Positions 17,226-25,946 of a stretch of DNA of 64,000 nucleotides are shown here, piece by piece. Below the pieces are notes generated by a model that worked only from the letters and a program-made list of their open reading frames with translations, made no database searches and had not been told where the DNA came from. Source of the DNA: a bacterium. GTDB lineage: Bacteria; Bacteroidota; Ignavibacteria; SZUA-365. How positions within the stretch are numbered: the first letter of the stretch is position 1; every line of letters begins with the position of its first letter. Where the stretch lies: assembly GCA_020444325.1 (NCBI GenBank), contig JAHLLD010000001.1, positions 186,001 through 250,000 on the forward strand. The letters are read 5' to 3'. The position numbers were made by a program, and so were the translations under genes.

Positions 17226-17248
17226 CACGACATTCGTCGTGTTTTTTT
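17226..17248 (+). terminator. Terminator-like hairpin in the HIT leader
   Basis: Perfect stem CACGAC-ATTC-GTCGTG followed by seven T residues (17242-17248), only 20 bases upstream of the HIT ATG and downstream of its promoter. No plus-strand gene lies upstream that would need terminating here, so it may act as an attenuator or define a ~40-base small RNA. Confidence 0.65.
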
Positions 17249-17268
17249 CTTACTATCGGTGACCTGTC

Positions 17269-17610
17269 ATGTCTGACTCACTGTTTACAAAAATCATCCA
17301 GCGAGAGCTTGACGCTGATATCGTCTATGAAGATGATACCGTCATCGCATTCAATGACATCGCACCCCAGGCTCCTGTGCACGTGCTGATCGTGCCGAAG
17401 CAGCAGATTCCCATGCTCGACGACCTGAAGGAAAAGGACGAGCAACTGGTGGGACATATGGTGATGGTGGCGACCAAGATCGCAAAAGAGCGCAAACTCG
17501 ATCACGGCTACCGCGTCGTCATGAATTGCAACCATCAGGGGGGACAGACGGTATTTCATATTCATGCCCACCTGCTCGGTGGCCGGCAGATGCAGTGGCC
17601 TCCGGGCTGA
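17269..17610 (+). CDS. HIT family nucleotide hydrolase (HINT-like)
   Basis: 113 residues, HINT length. Start supported by GGTGA 6 bases upstream. The histidine triad is intact as HIHAHLLGG near the C-terminus, preceded by NCNHQGGQTVF; the N-terminal half has LFTKIIQRELDADIVYEDD and APVHVLIVPKQ. HINT enzymes cleave purine nucleoside phosphoramidates and adenylated amino acids by forming a nucleotidyl-His intermediate. The upstream leader contains a terminator-like hairpin. The ferredoxin gene follows after 32 bases. Confidence 0.92.
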   Translation: MSDSLFTKIIQRELDADIVYEDDTVIAFNDIAPQAPVHVLIVPKQQIPMLDDLKEKDEQLVGHMVMVATKIAKERKLDHGYRVVMNCNHQGGQTVFHIHAHLLGGRQMQWPPG

Positions 17611-17642
17611 GCGGCCGCGTCAGTTTGTAAGGGATTGCTTTC

Positions 17643-17981
17643 ATGGCAAGATTCAAACGTCACATTCTCATCTGCGAGAACGTAAGGGATGAAGATCATC
17701 CACGCGGCTCCTGCGGCAGGAGGTGCGCGGAAGACATCCGCATCGCATTCAAAACTGCGCTGAAAAATCGCGGACTCACCACCGTATACCGCGCCAACAA
17801 ATCCGGCTGCCTCGACGCCTGCGAACACGGGCCCGTGGTTGTCGTCTACCCGGACGGAATCTGGTACGGCGGGATCACGCCGGCGGATGTCGACGAAATC
17901 ATCGAAGAGCATGTGATCGGCGGAAAGCCGGTTGAACGCCTCATGATCAAGGACAAACGCTTCCACCAGGAATTTGAGTAG
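17643..17981 (+). CDS. Thioredoxin-like [2Fe-2S] ferredoxin
   Basis: 112 residues. Four or five cysteines fit the thioredoxin-like ferredoxin family: Cys11 (HILICENV), Cys24 and Cys28 (GSCGRRC), Cys56 and Cys60 (GCLDACEHG), followed by PVVVVYPDGIWYGG as in stand-alone 2Fe-2S ferredoxins and NuoE-like domains. A soluble electron carrier; partner unknown, though the KorAB enzyme in the same window uses ferredoxin. Short repeat-rich DNA follows the stop. Confidence 0.88.
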   Translation: MARFKRHILICENVRDEDHPRGSCGRRCAEDIRIAFKTALKNRGLTTVYRANKSGCLDACEHGPVVVVYPDGIWYGGITPADVDEIIEEHVIGGKPVERLMIKDKRFHQEFE

Positions 17982-17992
17982 TTACCGCAACA

Positions 17993-18075
17993 CCTGAACC
18001 CGCGAAAATCCGCGCCAAATCAGCGAAAATCTGCGTTCCTCTTCTCTCCCTCTCCCCTGCGAAAATCCGCGTTCC
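17993..18075. repeat. Degenerate repeats GCGAAAATCYGCG
   Basis: Three copies of CGCGAAAATCCGCG or GCGAAAATCTGCG (about 18001-18014, 18022-18034 and 18058-18071), two of them followed by TTCCTCTTC. Each is a near palindrome. It fills the convergent gap between the ferredoxin gene and kdsC and may serve as shared 3-prime structure. Confidence 0.6.
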
Positions 18076-18078
18076 TCT

Positions 18079-18609
18079 TCACATTCCCGCTTCGTCCTGC
18101 GACTGCACCAGCATGGTGAGCACTTCGCGCACGGCCCCGTGTCCCCCGCGATAGCGGGAAACGTAATGTGCCGCCATCCGTGCGCTGGGATGCGCGTTTG
18201 AAGGAGCGGCGGCAAAGCCCACCTGTTTGAGCACACTCACATCGAGCATGCCATCTCCCATGAAGGCGATTTCCGCATCGTCGAGTTCATAGAGGGATTT
18301 GAACTCGTCGTAGGCTTCGGCCTTGTCATAAGAGCCGTGGTAAATGTCATGGATGTTCAGCTCACGTGCGCGTTCGAGTACGGCGTCGGATGCATGCGTG
18401 GTGATAATGCCGAAATGTACCCCGATGCTCTGTGCGGCCTGGATGCTGTCGGTATCCATCATGTGGAATACGCGCGACTCGAGTCCGTCCGGCGTCAGGG
18501 TGATGGCGCTGTCTGTCAGCACCCCGTCGACGTCGAGGAGAAAAGCTTTGATACGGCGGAGTCGGAGAGCGAGCTGGGGATTGAGGTTGGATGTAGCGGC
18601 GATATTCAT
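18079..18609 (-). CDS. kdsC: 3-deoxy-manno-octulosonate-8-phosphatase (HAD)
   Basis: 176 residues, typical KdsC size. A cap-less HAD phosphatase that converts Kdo 8-phosphate to Kdo for lipid A core synthesis. Motif I FLLDVDGVLTDSAI, motif II IITTHASDA (Thr in place of Ser), and motif IV IAFMGDGMLDVSVLKQVG are present, and the C-terminal RGGHGAVREV region fits KdsC. Overlaps kdsA by 4 bases in the order prfA-kdsA-kdsC. Implies an LPS-type outer membrane. Confidence 0.92.
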   Translation of the reverse strand: MNIAATSNLNPQLALRLRRIKAFLLDVDGVLTDSAITLTPDGLESRVFHMMDTDSIQAAQSIGVHFGIITTHASDAVLERARELNIHDIYHGSYDKAEAYDEFKSLYELDDAEIAFMGDGMLDVSVLKQVGFAAAPSNAHPSARMAAHYVSRYRGGHGAVREVLTMLVQSQDEAGM

Positions 18610-19448
18610 TCTGTAGCTTTCGATGCGTTCATGGTACGGATCACCGCGTCCACCGCCAGTACTTCCGCCAGCAGCGCTTCGAGCTGGGCGAGAGGAAGCT
18701 GACTGCCGGCATCACTGAGGGCGCGGGAAGGTTCGGGATGTGTTTCGACGAACAGGGCGTCGATGCCCACGGCGGCGGCAGCACGCGCGAGGGGGAAGAT
18801 AAACTCCGGTCTGCCGCCCGAGCTTCCTCCGCGTGAAGGAATCTGCACAGCATGCGTGCCGTCCATCACCACCGGGTAGCCCAGGGCGCGCATCTGCACA
18901 AGGCCACGCATGTCCACCACCAGGTCATGATAGCCGAAGCTTGTGCCGCGTTCGCACAGGAGAATATGTTCATTCCCCGTGCTGGCGACTTTCGCGGCCG
19001 CATGTTTCATGTCTTCCGGGGCGAGGAACTGTCCTTTCTTGATGTTCACCGCGCGGCGGCTGTTTCCGGCCGCAAGCAGAAGATCTGTCTGCCGCGAGAG
19101 AAAGGCCGGGATCTGCAGCATGTCGACCACCTCCGCGGCAGCAGTCACATCGTCGATGGTATGGACATCGGTCACAAGGGGAAGTCCGGTTTCATCACGC
19201 ACGTCGGACAGGATACGCAGAGCCTCGTCTCTCCCGATGCCCGTAAAGGCCCCGAGGCTTGTCCTGTTCGCTTTCTCAAAAGAGGATTTGAACACGGCGG
19301 GAATGCCGAGCCGCGCAGACACGTCGCGGATCTGCTCAGCAGTACGCATGACGATGTCACGGCTTTCGACGACACAGGGACCCGCGAGTACGACCAGCGG
19401 GGCGCCCCCGCCGACGGGAATGGGTCCTGCCTGCACCTGCTTTGTCAT
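18606..19448 (-). CDS. kdsA: 3-deoxy-8-phosphooctulonate synthase
   Basis: 280 residues. Condenses arabinose 5-phosphate and phosphoenolpyruvate to Kdo 8-phosphate. Seen: VLAGPCVVESRD, FKSSFEKANRTS, VTDVHTIDD, FLSRQTDLL, LCERGTSFGYHDLVVDMR and VMDGTHAVQIP, all typical of KdsA. Starts 1 base inside the prfA stop region and overlaps kdsC, so the three genes form one tightly packed operon. Confidence 0.95.
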   Translation of the reverse strand: MTKQVQAGPIPVGGGAPLVVLAGPCVVESRDIVMRTAEQIRDVSARLGIPAVFKSSFEKANRTSLGAFTGIGRDEALRILSDVRDETGLPLVTDVHTIDDVTAAAEVVDMLQIPAFLSRQTDLLLAAGNSRRAVNIKKGQFLAPEDMKHAAAKVASTGNEHILLCERGTSFGYHDLVVDMRGLVQMRALGYPVVMDGTHAVQIPSRGGSSGGRPEFIFPLARAAAAVGIDALFVETHPEPSRALSDAGSQLPLAQLEALLAEVLAVDAVIRTMNASKATE

Positions 19449-20527
19449 CAGCCTTCTCCTTCCATGCCCGCTTCCAGTCGTGCGGTGCGATCGGCGATCT
19501 TCAGTTTCTCGAATACTTCATGCAGGTCGCCGTTGACAACGTCGGACAGGTTATACAGGGTCAGTCCGATACGGTGATCCGTCAGGCGATTCTGAGGAAA
19601 ATTGTAGGTACGGATTTTATCGGAACGGTCGCCGCTGCCGATCATGGATTTCCGTACGGCGGAAATCTCGGCGTCCTGCGCCGCCTGACGCTGCTCGTAA
19701 AGCCGCGCACGCAGCACTTTCATGGCCTTCTGCCGGTTCTTCAGCTGCGAACGCTCTTCCTGGCATGACACCACGATGCCCGTGGGGATATGCGTCAGGC
19801 GCACGGCGGTTTCCACTTTGTTGACATTCTGGCCGCCTTTTCCCCCGGCACGGAAGATATCGGTTTTCAGATCGTTCTCGTTGATGTCAACGTCCACATC
19901 TTCCACTTCCGGAAGCACCGCAACAGAAGCGGCGGAGGTATGCACGCGTCCGCTGGCCTCGGTGGCCGGCACGCGCTGCACGCGATGGACGCCGCTCTCG
20001 AATTTCATCGTACCGAACACGCCGTCACCGGTAAGCGTGAACGTGATTTCCTTGATGCCCCCGGCAGCAGCTTCGCTGACGGAAAGCACCTCCTGCTTCC
20101 AGCCCTTGACCTCTGCATAGCGGGAATACATGCGGTACAGATCTCCCGCGAACAGCGCGGCTTCCTCACCGCCCGTCCCTGCGCGGATTTCGACGATGAC
20201 ATCGCGGCTGTCATCGGGATCCTTCGGGATCAGAAGCATTTTCAGCTGCTGCTCCGATGCCGCGAGCTGCTGCTCGAGTCCCGACAGCTCTTCCTCCGCC
20301 AGCGCGCGCAGGTCCTCATCCGCTTCGCTGCGGATGATTTCACGGTGTCCTTCCACATCACTGCGCAGGCGTTTGAAACGAAGATACTCCTCGACGATGG
20401 GCTCGAGCTGACTGCGTTCCTGCGCCAGCTTGCGGTAGCGCACCTGGTCGGACACCACCGCGGGATTGCTCATCTCGAGACCGATGTCCTCGAAACGCTG
20501 TACTGTAATATCTAATTTGTCGAACAT
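19448..20527 (-). CDS. prfA: Peptide chain release factor 1
   Basis: 359 residues from the ATG at 20527 ([16 protein letters not shown]); the frame runs upstream without start evidence. Recognises UAA/UAG. The RF1 tripeptide PAT is in [17 protein letters not shown], and the catalytic GGQ is in [18 protein letters not shown]. Leads prfA-kdsA-kdsC. A box TATATTGC (20549-20556, minus strand) is a possible -7 element, but no TTG lies at the right distance. Two operator-like palindromes sit 92-141 bases upstream of the start. Confidence 0.95.
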   Translation of the reverse strand: MFDKLDITVQRFEDIGLEMSNPAVVSDQVRYRKLAQERSQLEPIVEEYLRFKRLRSDVEGHREIIRSEADEDLRALAEEELSGLEQQLAASEQQLKMLLIPKDPDDSRDVIVEIRAGTGGEEAALFAGDLYRMYSRYAEVKGWKQEVLSVSEAAAGGIKEITFTLTGDGVFGTMKFESGVHRVQRVPATEASGRVHTSAASVAVLPEVEDVDVDINENDLKTDIFRAGGKGGQNVNKVETAVRLTHIPTGIVVSCQEERSQLKNRQKAMKVLRARLYEQRQAAQDAEISAVRKSMIGSGDRSDKIRTYNFPQNRLTDHRIGLTLYNLSDVVNGDLHEVFEKLKIADRTARLEAGMEGEG

Positions 20528-20618
20528 GCCTGCTTTCCTGTCAATCCTGCAATATACGCATCCCGGCACACTTCCTTCCACCCACAGCTGCGGTCCCACA
20601 CCCCGGATCGCCCGCAAT

Positions 20619-20668
20619 TATGCAGAAACTGCATATTTTCCGACAGCAGATTATGCAGAAACTGCATA
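20619..20668. promoter_or_regulatory. Paired 17-bp palindromes TATGCAGAAACTGCATA
   Basis: Two identical perfect inverted repeats TATGCAG-AAA-CTGCATA at 20619-20635 and 20652-20668, centres 33 bases apart, about three DNA turns. This looks like a double operator for a dimeric regulator in the region upstream of prfA. A related copy lies upstream of the fatty acid hydroxylase gene. No T tract follows, so they are not terminators. They occupy part of the 477-base gap 20528-21004. Confidence 0.6.
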
Positions 20669-20699
20669 TTCTACGTGCCAGGGATCACTGGATGGAATG

Positions 20700-20794
20700 A
20701 ACGCAGAGCGTTCGGGATATGCCTCCCCACGCAGAGCGTGGGGACGATGAGAGCTGAGCGTTGGGACGATGTATCGCTGGTCGTGGGGACGATG
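20700..20794. repeat. GTGGGGACGATG hairpin repeats
   Basis: Within the gap 20528-21004 the words ACGCAGAGCGT and GTGGGGACGATG or GTTGGGACGATG recur (for example CCCCACGCAGAGCGTGGGG at about 20725-20743, and GGGACGAT at three places). They are small palindromes of the same general style as the islands near the window start. No gene is supported here. Confidence 0.6.
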
Positions 20795-20946
20795 CAGGAA
20801 ACAAATGCGAAAAAAATGGAACAATTCTCTCTCCGAAGCGTACATTTTTTTGCACTCGGGGTAACGTTTTTTGCCCTTTCGGTGTCTTAGTATGGAGGCC
20901 CGGAATTCCCGCATACAGCAACAGCGGTGCCGGAGCCGCACAGAAC

Positions 20947-20977
20947 TTGAAAGCTTGAAAGAAAATCAATATATTTT
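20947..20977 (+). promoter_or_regulatory. Promoter of the second T9SS protein gene
   Basis: TTG (20947-20949), 20 bases, TATATTTT (20970-20977). The expected start point is near 20984, 21 bases before the ATG at 21005. Confidence 0.7.
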
Positions 20978-21004
20978 GATACTTACGCGAATAACGGAGT
21001 TGAT

Positions 21005-21763
21005 ATGAAAAATATTGTACGAATGTCCTTTTCTTCCCTGCTGCTTCTGGCATTGCTTGCATACGCCGCCCCGATGGCGAGTGCACAGAGCTTCACGATT
21101 GAGAAACAATCATCAGAGGCGTCAGGGGACCTGAACGGATACATTCCCGTACTGATCAAGGTGACGAATGTCAGTGGCAAGGATCTGAACCTCCGCGTTG
21201 AAATCACGAACAAGAGTTCGCTGCCGCAGGACTGGATGACGCAGATCTGCTTTTTCGCCAACTGCTTCCAGCCGAATCAGGATCTGATCGACGGCGTTTT
21301 CCCCAGCGGTGAGGTAGAAGATCTCGACATCACGTTCATGACGGGCACGACTTCCGGGCAGTTCTGCGTCGAAGTCACGCTCACGAATCTCGATAATACG
21401 AACGAGAAAGAAGTCATGACCTTCTGCGCGGCAGCCGGCGTCAGCGGTGTCAACGACAACGCGCCGACGGTTCGCGGACTGAACATGTCGCAGAATTATC
21501 CGAACCCGTTCTCACTCGGCAACAGCGGTGTGACGAACATCACCTGGTATCAGCCCAGCACGAGCAACGTGACGCTGAAGGTGTTCAACCTGCTCGGCAA
21601 GGAAGTGCGGACGTTGGTCAACGGCTCACGCACCATGGGGAAATCCACCGTCAGCTGGGACGGACGCGACAACAATAATCGTCCCGTCGCCCCGGGCGTG
21701 TATATTTACAAGCTCAGCAGCAACACGCAGTCGCTCACGCGCCGCCTGATGATCACGCGCTGA
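21005..21763 (+). CDS. Secreted protein with T9SS FlgD-like sorting domain
   Basis: 252 residues. Signal peptide to about residue 28 (SLLLLALLAYAAPMASAQS). Residues 30-145 form one Ig-like beta domain (VPVLIKVTNVSGKDLNLRVE, CVEVTLTNLDN) with four cysteines, two in CFFANC, perhaps as disulfides. Residues ~160-252 are a T9SS sorting domain (MSQNYPNPFS, VTLKVFNLLGKEVRTLV, VAPGVYIYKLSS, LTRRLMITR). Its own promoter upstream and terminator downstream make it a single-gene unit, probably well expressed. Surface function unknown. Confidence 0.88.
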   Translation: MKNIVRMSFSSLLLLALLAYAAPMASAQSFTIEKQSSEASGDLNGYIPVLIKVTNVSGKDLNLRVEITNKSSLPQDWMTQICFFANCFQPNQDLIDGVFPSGEVEDLDITFMTGTTSGQFCVEVTLTNLDNTNEKEVMTFCAAAGVSGVNDNAPTVRGLNMSQNYPNPFSLGNSGVTNITWYQPSTSNVTLKVFNLLGKEVRTLVNGSRTMGKSTVSWDGRDNNNRPVAPGVYIYKLSSNTQSLTRRLMITR

Positions 21764-21806
21764 TCCGGCGGGATGCCATAATCCCCTGACCACGATTTTT
21801 CTTCCC

Positions 21807-21839
21807 GAAGGCAGTCTGAAATGACTGCCTTCTTTTTTT
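21807..21839 (+). terminator. Intrinsic terminator after the T9SS gene
   Basis: Perfect stem GAAGGCAGTC-TGAAAT-GACTGCCTTC (21807-21832) followed by a run of T to 21839. Classical rho-independent form, 43 bases after the stop. Confidence 0.93.
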
Positions 21840-21880
21840 GCATGGCGCTATTTTCTAACTTGTTTTCCAGTACGAACACC

Positions 21881-22330
21881 ATGCCCATGAATGTCCAGAT
21901 GCGCCTCATCCTCCCCATGCTTGTCCTTGTCCTGCTGACCGGCTGCGCTCCGCAGTTCTCACTGACCGATCCCGCGTCAATGGGACCGTCACCACGCATG
22001 TCACAGCAGATGCGGGAAATGCCGGGCGGCGTGCAGGATGTGCCGAACGGACTGCAGGTACGCACGCATGACAACAGCACCATGCTGTTCCGGGGTGACC
22101 AGTGGCAGCTGACACCATCCGGCATTCGCGGGACGGCGGAAGTTCGCACCGAAGCGGGCGACAGCTTTACCACGGACACCACACTCTCGTACTGGGATGC
22201 CGCGGAGGCGGCGCCAGCGGGCAGACAGGGTACCATGTCCCAGTTCATGCTCACCATTCTCGGTGTCATCCTCATTCTCGGCCTCGCGGCCATCATTCTC
22301 TACGCAGCCTTTCTCGCCACCGACCGCTGA
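21881..22330 (+). CDS. Small lipoprotein with C-terminal membrane helix
   Basis: 149 residues from the ATG at 21881; the longer frame starts inside the terminator. The lipobox LVLLTGCAPQ around residue 21 predicts lipidation. The middle (residues 25-110) contains a predicted short beta region (GLQVRTHDNSTMLFRGDQWQ, GIRGTAEVRTEAG), and a final hydrophobic helix MLTILGVILILGLAAIILYA lies near the C-terminus. Eleven bases separate it from the next lipoprotein gene, so they are co-transcribed. I do not recognise the family. Confidence 0.75.
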   Translation: MPMNVQMRLILPMLVLVLLTGCAPQFSLTDPASMGPSPRMSQQMREMPGGVQDVPNGLQVRTHDNSTMLFRGDQWQLTPSGIRGTAEVRTEAGDSFTTDTTLSYWDAAEAAPAGRQGTMSQFMLTILGVILILGLAAIILYAAFLATDR

Positions 22331-22341
22331 CAGAGCAACGC

Positions 22342-23301
22342 ATGTCCCTGCGTCCCCACATCGCTCCTCTCCTTCTCCTCCTCCTGCTCAGCGCCTGCGG
22401 AACGCGCAGCATTGTCGTTCCCGTGCAGCGTCCCGCTGCGTTCGACTTTCACGGCTGCGACCGCGTGGCCGTCGCACCGATTCCATATCTCCCGATGCCC
22501 GACAGCCTGACCATGCTGCTGCATGCCTCTCTCGACCGTCAGCTCGCACCGACGCTGGCCGAAAGTGATTCCATCCGTTTCGTCGCTGCCAAACATACGG
22601 CGATGAGCCTGCTCACCCGGCGTGGCACCGTTGATCTCGGGGTGGCGACATCGCTCGCACGACGGGAGCGCGCACAGTGTCTGCTTATCTGCGAGCTGCT
22701 GACGACGTCATTCCAGGAAGAAATTCTCGAGGCGGAAATTCAGAGTATGGCGGATCCGGGGAAAGTAAAACGCGTGCGCCAGGGACGCGCGAACGCGCAT
22801 TGCCGAGTGATGCTCGTGGATGTCGAAGCACGCAACATTCCTTTCGTGGAAAATCTCTCCGTGGAGGCCCGCCGTGAAACCCACGCGACGGAAAAAGATC
22901 CGCCCCCGATTGAAACGAAAGTGATTGCCGAGGATCTCGCACAGAAAGTGACCGAAACACTGCGGGCAGCGACAGAGCCTGTGACAGACCGCGAGCTGGT
23001 CACTTTCCTGGTCGACGGCGCCTATCCCGCCATCGAAGAAGCCATCACACTCGCAGAAGCGGGTCAATGGGAAAAATCCGAAGCACTGCTTCGCGGCATG
23101 CTCGATGAGGCGAATGTCGGCGAGAATACCGATATTCTCTGGTACAATCTCGGACTTACGTTGCAGTATCAGCAGAATTTCAGCGGCGCCATGAAGGCGT
23201 TCCGCCAGGCGCTGTCCCTTCGTGATCGCAGCCGCTATCACCATGCCGTCGACAATCTCCTGCGCGCCGAGCAGGAATATCTCGACACGCTGAAACAGTA
23301 A
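22342..23301 (+). CDS. Lipoprotein with C-terminal TPR, DUF6340-like
   Basis: 319 residues from the ATG at 22342. Lipobox LLLSACGTRS near residue 18. Residues 25-210 look like the Bacteroidota lipoprotein domain in which conserved opening residues (PAAFDFHGCDRVAVAPI) precede a helical body; the likeness to DUF6340 is tentative. The last ~90 residues carry TPR-like helices (EEAITLAEAGQWEKSEALLR, WYNLGLTLQYQQNFSGAMKA). It follows the small lipoprotein after 11 bases and precedes the PP2C regulator by 54. A surface or periplasmic assembly role is possible, not shown. Confidence 0.7.
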   Translation: MSLRPHIAPLLLLLLLSACGTRSIVVPVQRPAAFDFHGCDRVAVAPIPYLPMPDSLTMLLHASLDRQLAPTLAESDSIRFVAAKHTAMSLLTRRGTVDLGVATSLARRERAQCLLICELLTTSFQEEILEAEIQSMADPGKVKRVRQGRANAHCRVMLVDVEARNIPFVENLSVEARRETHATEKDPPPIETKVIAEDLAQKVTETLRAATEPVTDRELVTFLVDGAYPAIEEAITLAEAGQWEKSEALLRGMLDEANVGENTDILWYNLGLTLQYQQNFSGAMKAFRQALSLRDRSRYHHAVDNLLRAEQEYLDTLKQ

Positions 23302-23355
23302 GAACCTCTGACACGTACTCCGAGGGAAACGCAACCCCATGCAGCAACAAGGGTC

Positions 23356-25914
23356 ATGACAGGCTGGAGCATATACAATAACCGACCGCAGCTCGTGCGC
23401 ACGGTGTACATCGTGGTGCTGATGCTCGTGCTCGCACTGTCCTCCACATGGCTTGTGCGCTTCGCCACCATAACGACGGATCAGAACCGGTACAGGGATG
23501 TCGACGGCAAGGTTGTCATCAAATCCATCGAAGAGGGGGGCGTGTCTGACCGGGCCGGACTGAAAGTCGGCGACGCGATCGTCAAGATCAACGGCAATCC
23601 GGTGAAGGGGATGGTGGACGCAAACAACTATCTTGTCGAGTCCAGCGGCGGAGATGTGCTCGAATACACGATCGAGCGGGATGGAAAGATACTCGTCAAG
23701 AGTATCATCACGGCAGACTTCGGGCTTCCACTCTACTACATCGCACTGGTGGTTACCGGACTCGCGTTCCTCCTCATCGGAAGCTGGGTGATACTGAAGC
23801 GGCCGCAGTATCCGGCTGCGAGACTGTTCGGCTGGGCGAATATTCCGATCGCCCTGGCGCTGATTATGAGCATGCAGATCAGCAGATTCCATTATCCCGA
23901 CACGCTCACCATTCTCGGATCCATCCTGCGCGTCGGTCTGTGGCCGATTGCGCTCTCGGTGTACATGCATCTGCTGCTGTATTTCCCCTGCAGGCGCTTC
24001 GCGCGTCCCGTTCCCGTACCCATGTACGTGCTGATTTACGTGCTGCCTGTGAGCGTACTCATGCTGTCGGTGTTCGTTCTGAACTTCGTCTTCCATGTTT
24101 CAGGCATCGGGGGACTCATCGTCTTCGCACTGCTGTTTGCAAGCGTGACCGCGGTGCAGATCATCCTCGCCCGCAACATGAAAAACACGCAGCGGGTGGA
24201 ATACCGCGAGCGCAGCCGTCCCATACTCGCGGCCATCGGCTTTGGCATTCTCTACACGGCCGCCATGTCCCTCGTCGGCAGGCATGCGCTCTGGCAGGCG
24301 GCCTTTTTCGGTGGCGTCGCCGTCCCCGCTCTGCTGTTCCGCAGCATCATCCATCAGCGCATCTTCGATCTTTACGTCGTTATTCGCCGCGGCTCACTCT
24401 ACAATGCACTGAGCGCAGGCTTTCATGCCACACTGCTCGCACTTTTCATCGCCATTCTCGTCATGCTGCCGTCACGGGATCCGGATCTCCCCGTTATCAA
24501 CATCAGCGGGGGACGCGTGGAGGTGATCCAGCTCAAGGCACTCTCGGAAGAGCGGCGCGAGACATTTGAACGTCGGATTTTCCTGGTCACCGGCATGCTG
24601 CTTGCCGTGGGATTCTGGTGGACCTACCGCAAGGGCAAACGTGTGCTGGATCGGCGTTTCTATCGGGCGTCACTCGATTATCGCCGTGCGCTGTCGGCCT
24701 TCAGCAAACTCTCGCACAGCCATTTTGACCGCCTTTCCCTGGCGGAAACAGTGGTCAAGGATCTCACTGCACTCATGCATGTCAAAAGCGCCGCGTTTCT
24801 TTCCTACAGCGATGGGAAGCTCGTACAGCTGGCCGACAACAGACTGTCGGCGGGTAATGAAATGATGTCGCTCGACGAGCAGGATCTGGAGCACCTCAAA
24901 CCCTATCTCGAAAAAAACAGCTGCGTGGCAGTCGACAATCTGCCGCTCCGCGATCGCTTTCGCGAAGCGGGAGTGGAATTTTTGACTGCCGTCCTTCGTG
25001 ACGGTGAAATTGAAGCGCTGTTGCTTCTCGGGGAAAAACAGTCGGAAACGAATTACACACGCGAGGATATCGAGCTGCTCGAAGCCCTGACCACCAACGT
25101 TGGCGATGCGCTCATGACCATGCGCTTTTACGATGCGGCACGCGAGAAGGAACGCATGCGCAAGGAGCTGGAGGTCGCACGCAGCATACAGCTCGCATCC
25201 CTGCCAGCGGAGCTGCCGGAACTGCCGGGAATGGACATCGCCGCACATTCCCAGCCTGCACTCGAAGTCGGCGGCGACTTCTATGATTTCCTCCCCCGTT
25301 ACGACTCCACGACGTTCATCATCGGTGATGTCTCGGGCAAAGGCACGTCAGCAGCCCTGTACCTCGCGCGCATCCAGGGGATTATCCGGACGATAGAATC
25401 GTATCAGCCCACGCTGTGGGAGCTTTTCGTGCGTCTCAATACGCAGATTTTCGACCATATCGAAAGGCGAAGCTACCTGACAATGGCCGGACTGCGGGTG
25501 GATCTGCTGAAAAACGAAGTGTGCTTCCTGCGGGCAGGACATCTGCCTCTCCTGCATTTCAATGCGCTGAGCCGTGAAGTGGTACTGCATCAACCGGCCG
25601 GCATGGGGGTGGGTCTCGATCACCACCTCTTCGGAGATCAACTCGAAGAGAGCAGCATTTTCACGCGAGGCGGGGATATCCTCGTCCTGCTTTCCGACGG
25701 GATGAGCGAAGCCATGAATGAAAAAGGGGAAGAACTCGGACTGGAGGGCATCAGCGACTGTATCGCCCAGCACGCCGACAGCAATGCGCAGGAGATTCTC
25801 GAAGCGCTGTTCACGCTGGTGGGACGCTACACGGGCAGCACCGAACGCCACGACGACGCCACCGCCGTCGTCATCAAGTTCGCCATTTCGCATGAAAGAG
25901 AACCACGCACCTGA
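23356..25914 (+). CDS. PDZ-multi-TM-GAF-PP2C (RsbU/SpoIIE-type) phosphatase
   Basis: 852 residues. Order: membrane helix ~15-35; PDZ domain ~45-120 (VVIKSIEEGGVSDRAGLKVG, VKINGNPVKGM); six or seven membrane helices ~125-350; two more helices near 365-385 and 420-435; GAF domain ~455-590; PP2C/SpoIIE domain ~605-845 with QLASLPAELPELPG, GGDFYDF, IGDVSGKGTSAAL, and HDDATAVVIK. These phosphatases dephosphorylate anti-sigma-factor antagonists. The outer PDZ and helices suggest a membrane signal input. No anti-sigma factor or antagonist gene is adjacent, so its partner lies elsewhere. Confidence 0.9.
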   Translation: MTGWSIYNNRPQLVRTVYIVVLMLVLALSSTWLVRFATITTDQNRYRDVDGKVVIKSIEEGGVSDRAGLKVGDAIVKINGNPVKGMVDANNYLVESSGGDVLEYTIERDGKILVKSIITADFGLPLYYIALVVTGLAFLLIGSWVILKRPQYPAARLFGWANIPIALALIMSMQISRFHYPDTLTILGSILRVGLWPIALSVYMHLLLYFPCRRFARPVPVPMYVLIYVLPVSVLMLSVFVLNFVFHVSGIGGLIVFALLFASVTAVQIILARNMKNTQRVEYRERSRPILAAIGFGILYTAAMSLVGRHALWQAAFFGGVAVPALLFRSIIHQRIFDLYVVIRRGSLYNALSAGFHATLLALFIAILVMLPSRDPDLPVINISGGRVEVIQLKALSEERRETFERRIFLVTGMLLAVGFWWTYRKGKRVLDRRFYRASLDYRRALSAFSKLSHSHFDRLSLAETVVKDLTALMHVKSAAFLSYSDGKLVQLADNRLSAGNEMMSLDEQDLEHLKPYLEKNSCVAVDNLPLRDRFREAGVEFLTAVLRDGEIEALLLLGEKQSETNYTREDIELLEALTTNVGDALMTMRFYDAAREKERMRKELEVARSIQLASLPAELPELPGMDIAAHSQPALEVGGDFYDFLPRYDSTTFIIGDVSGKGTSAALYLARIQGIIRTIESYQPTLWELFVRLNTQIFDHIERRSYLTMAGLRVDLLKNEVCFLRAGHLPLLHFNALSREVVLHQPAGMGVGLDHHLFGDQLEESSIFTRGGDILVLLSDGMSEAMNEKGEELGLEGISDCIAQHADSNAQEILEALFTLVGRYTGSTERHDDATAVVIKFAISHEREPRT

Positions 25915-25946
25915 ACCAAGAAAACCACGATGACGCGAAGGTCGAC

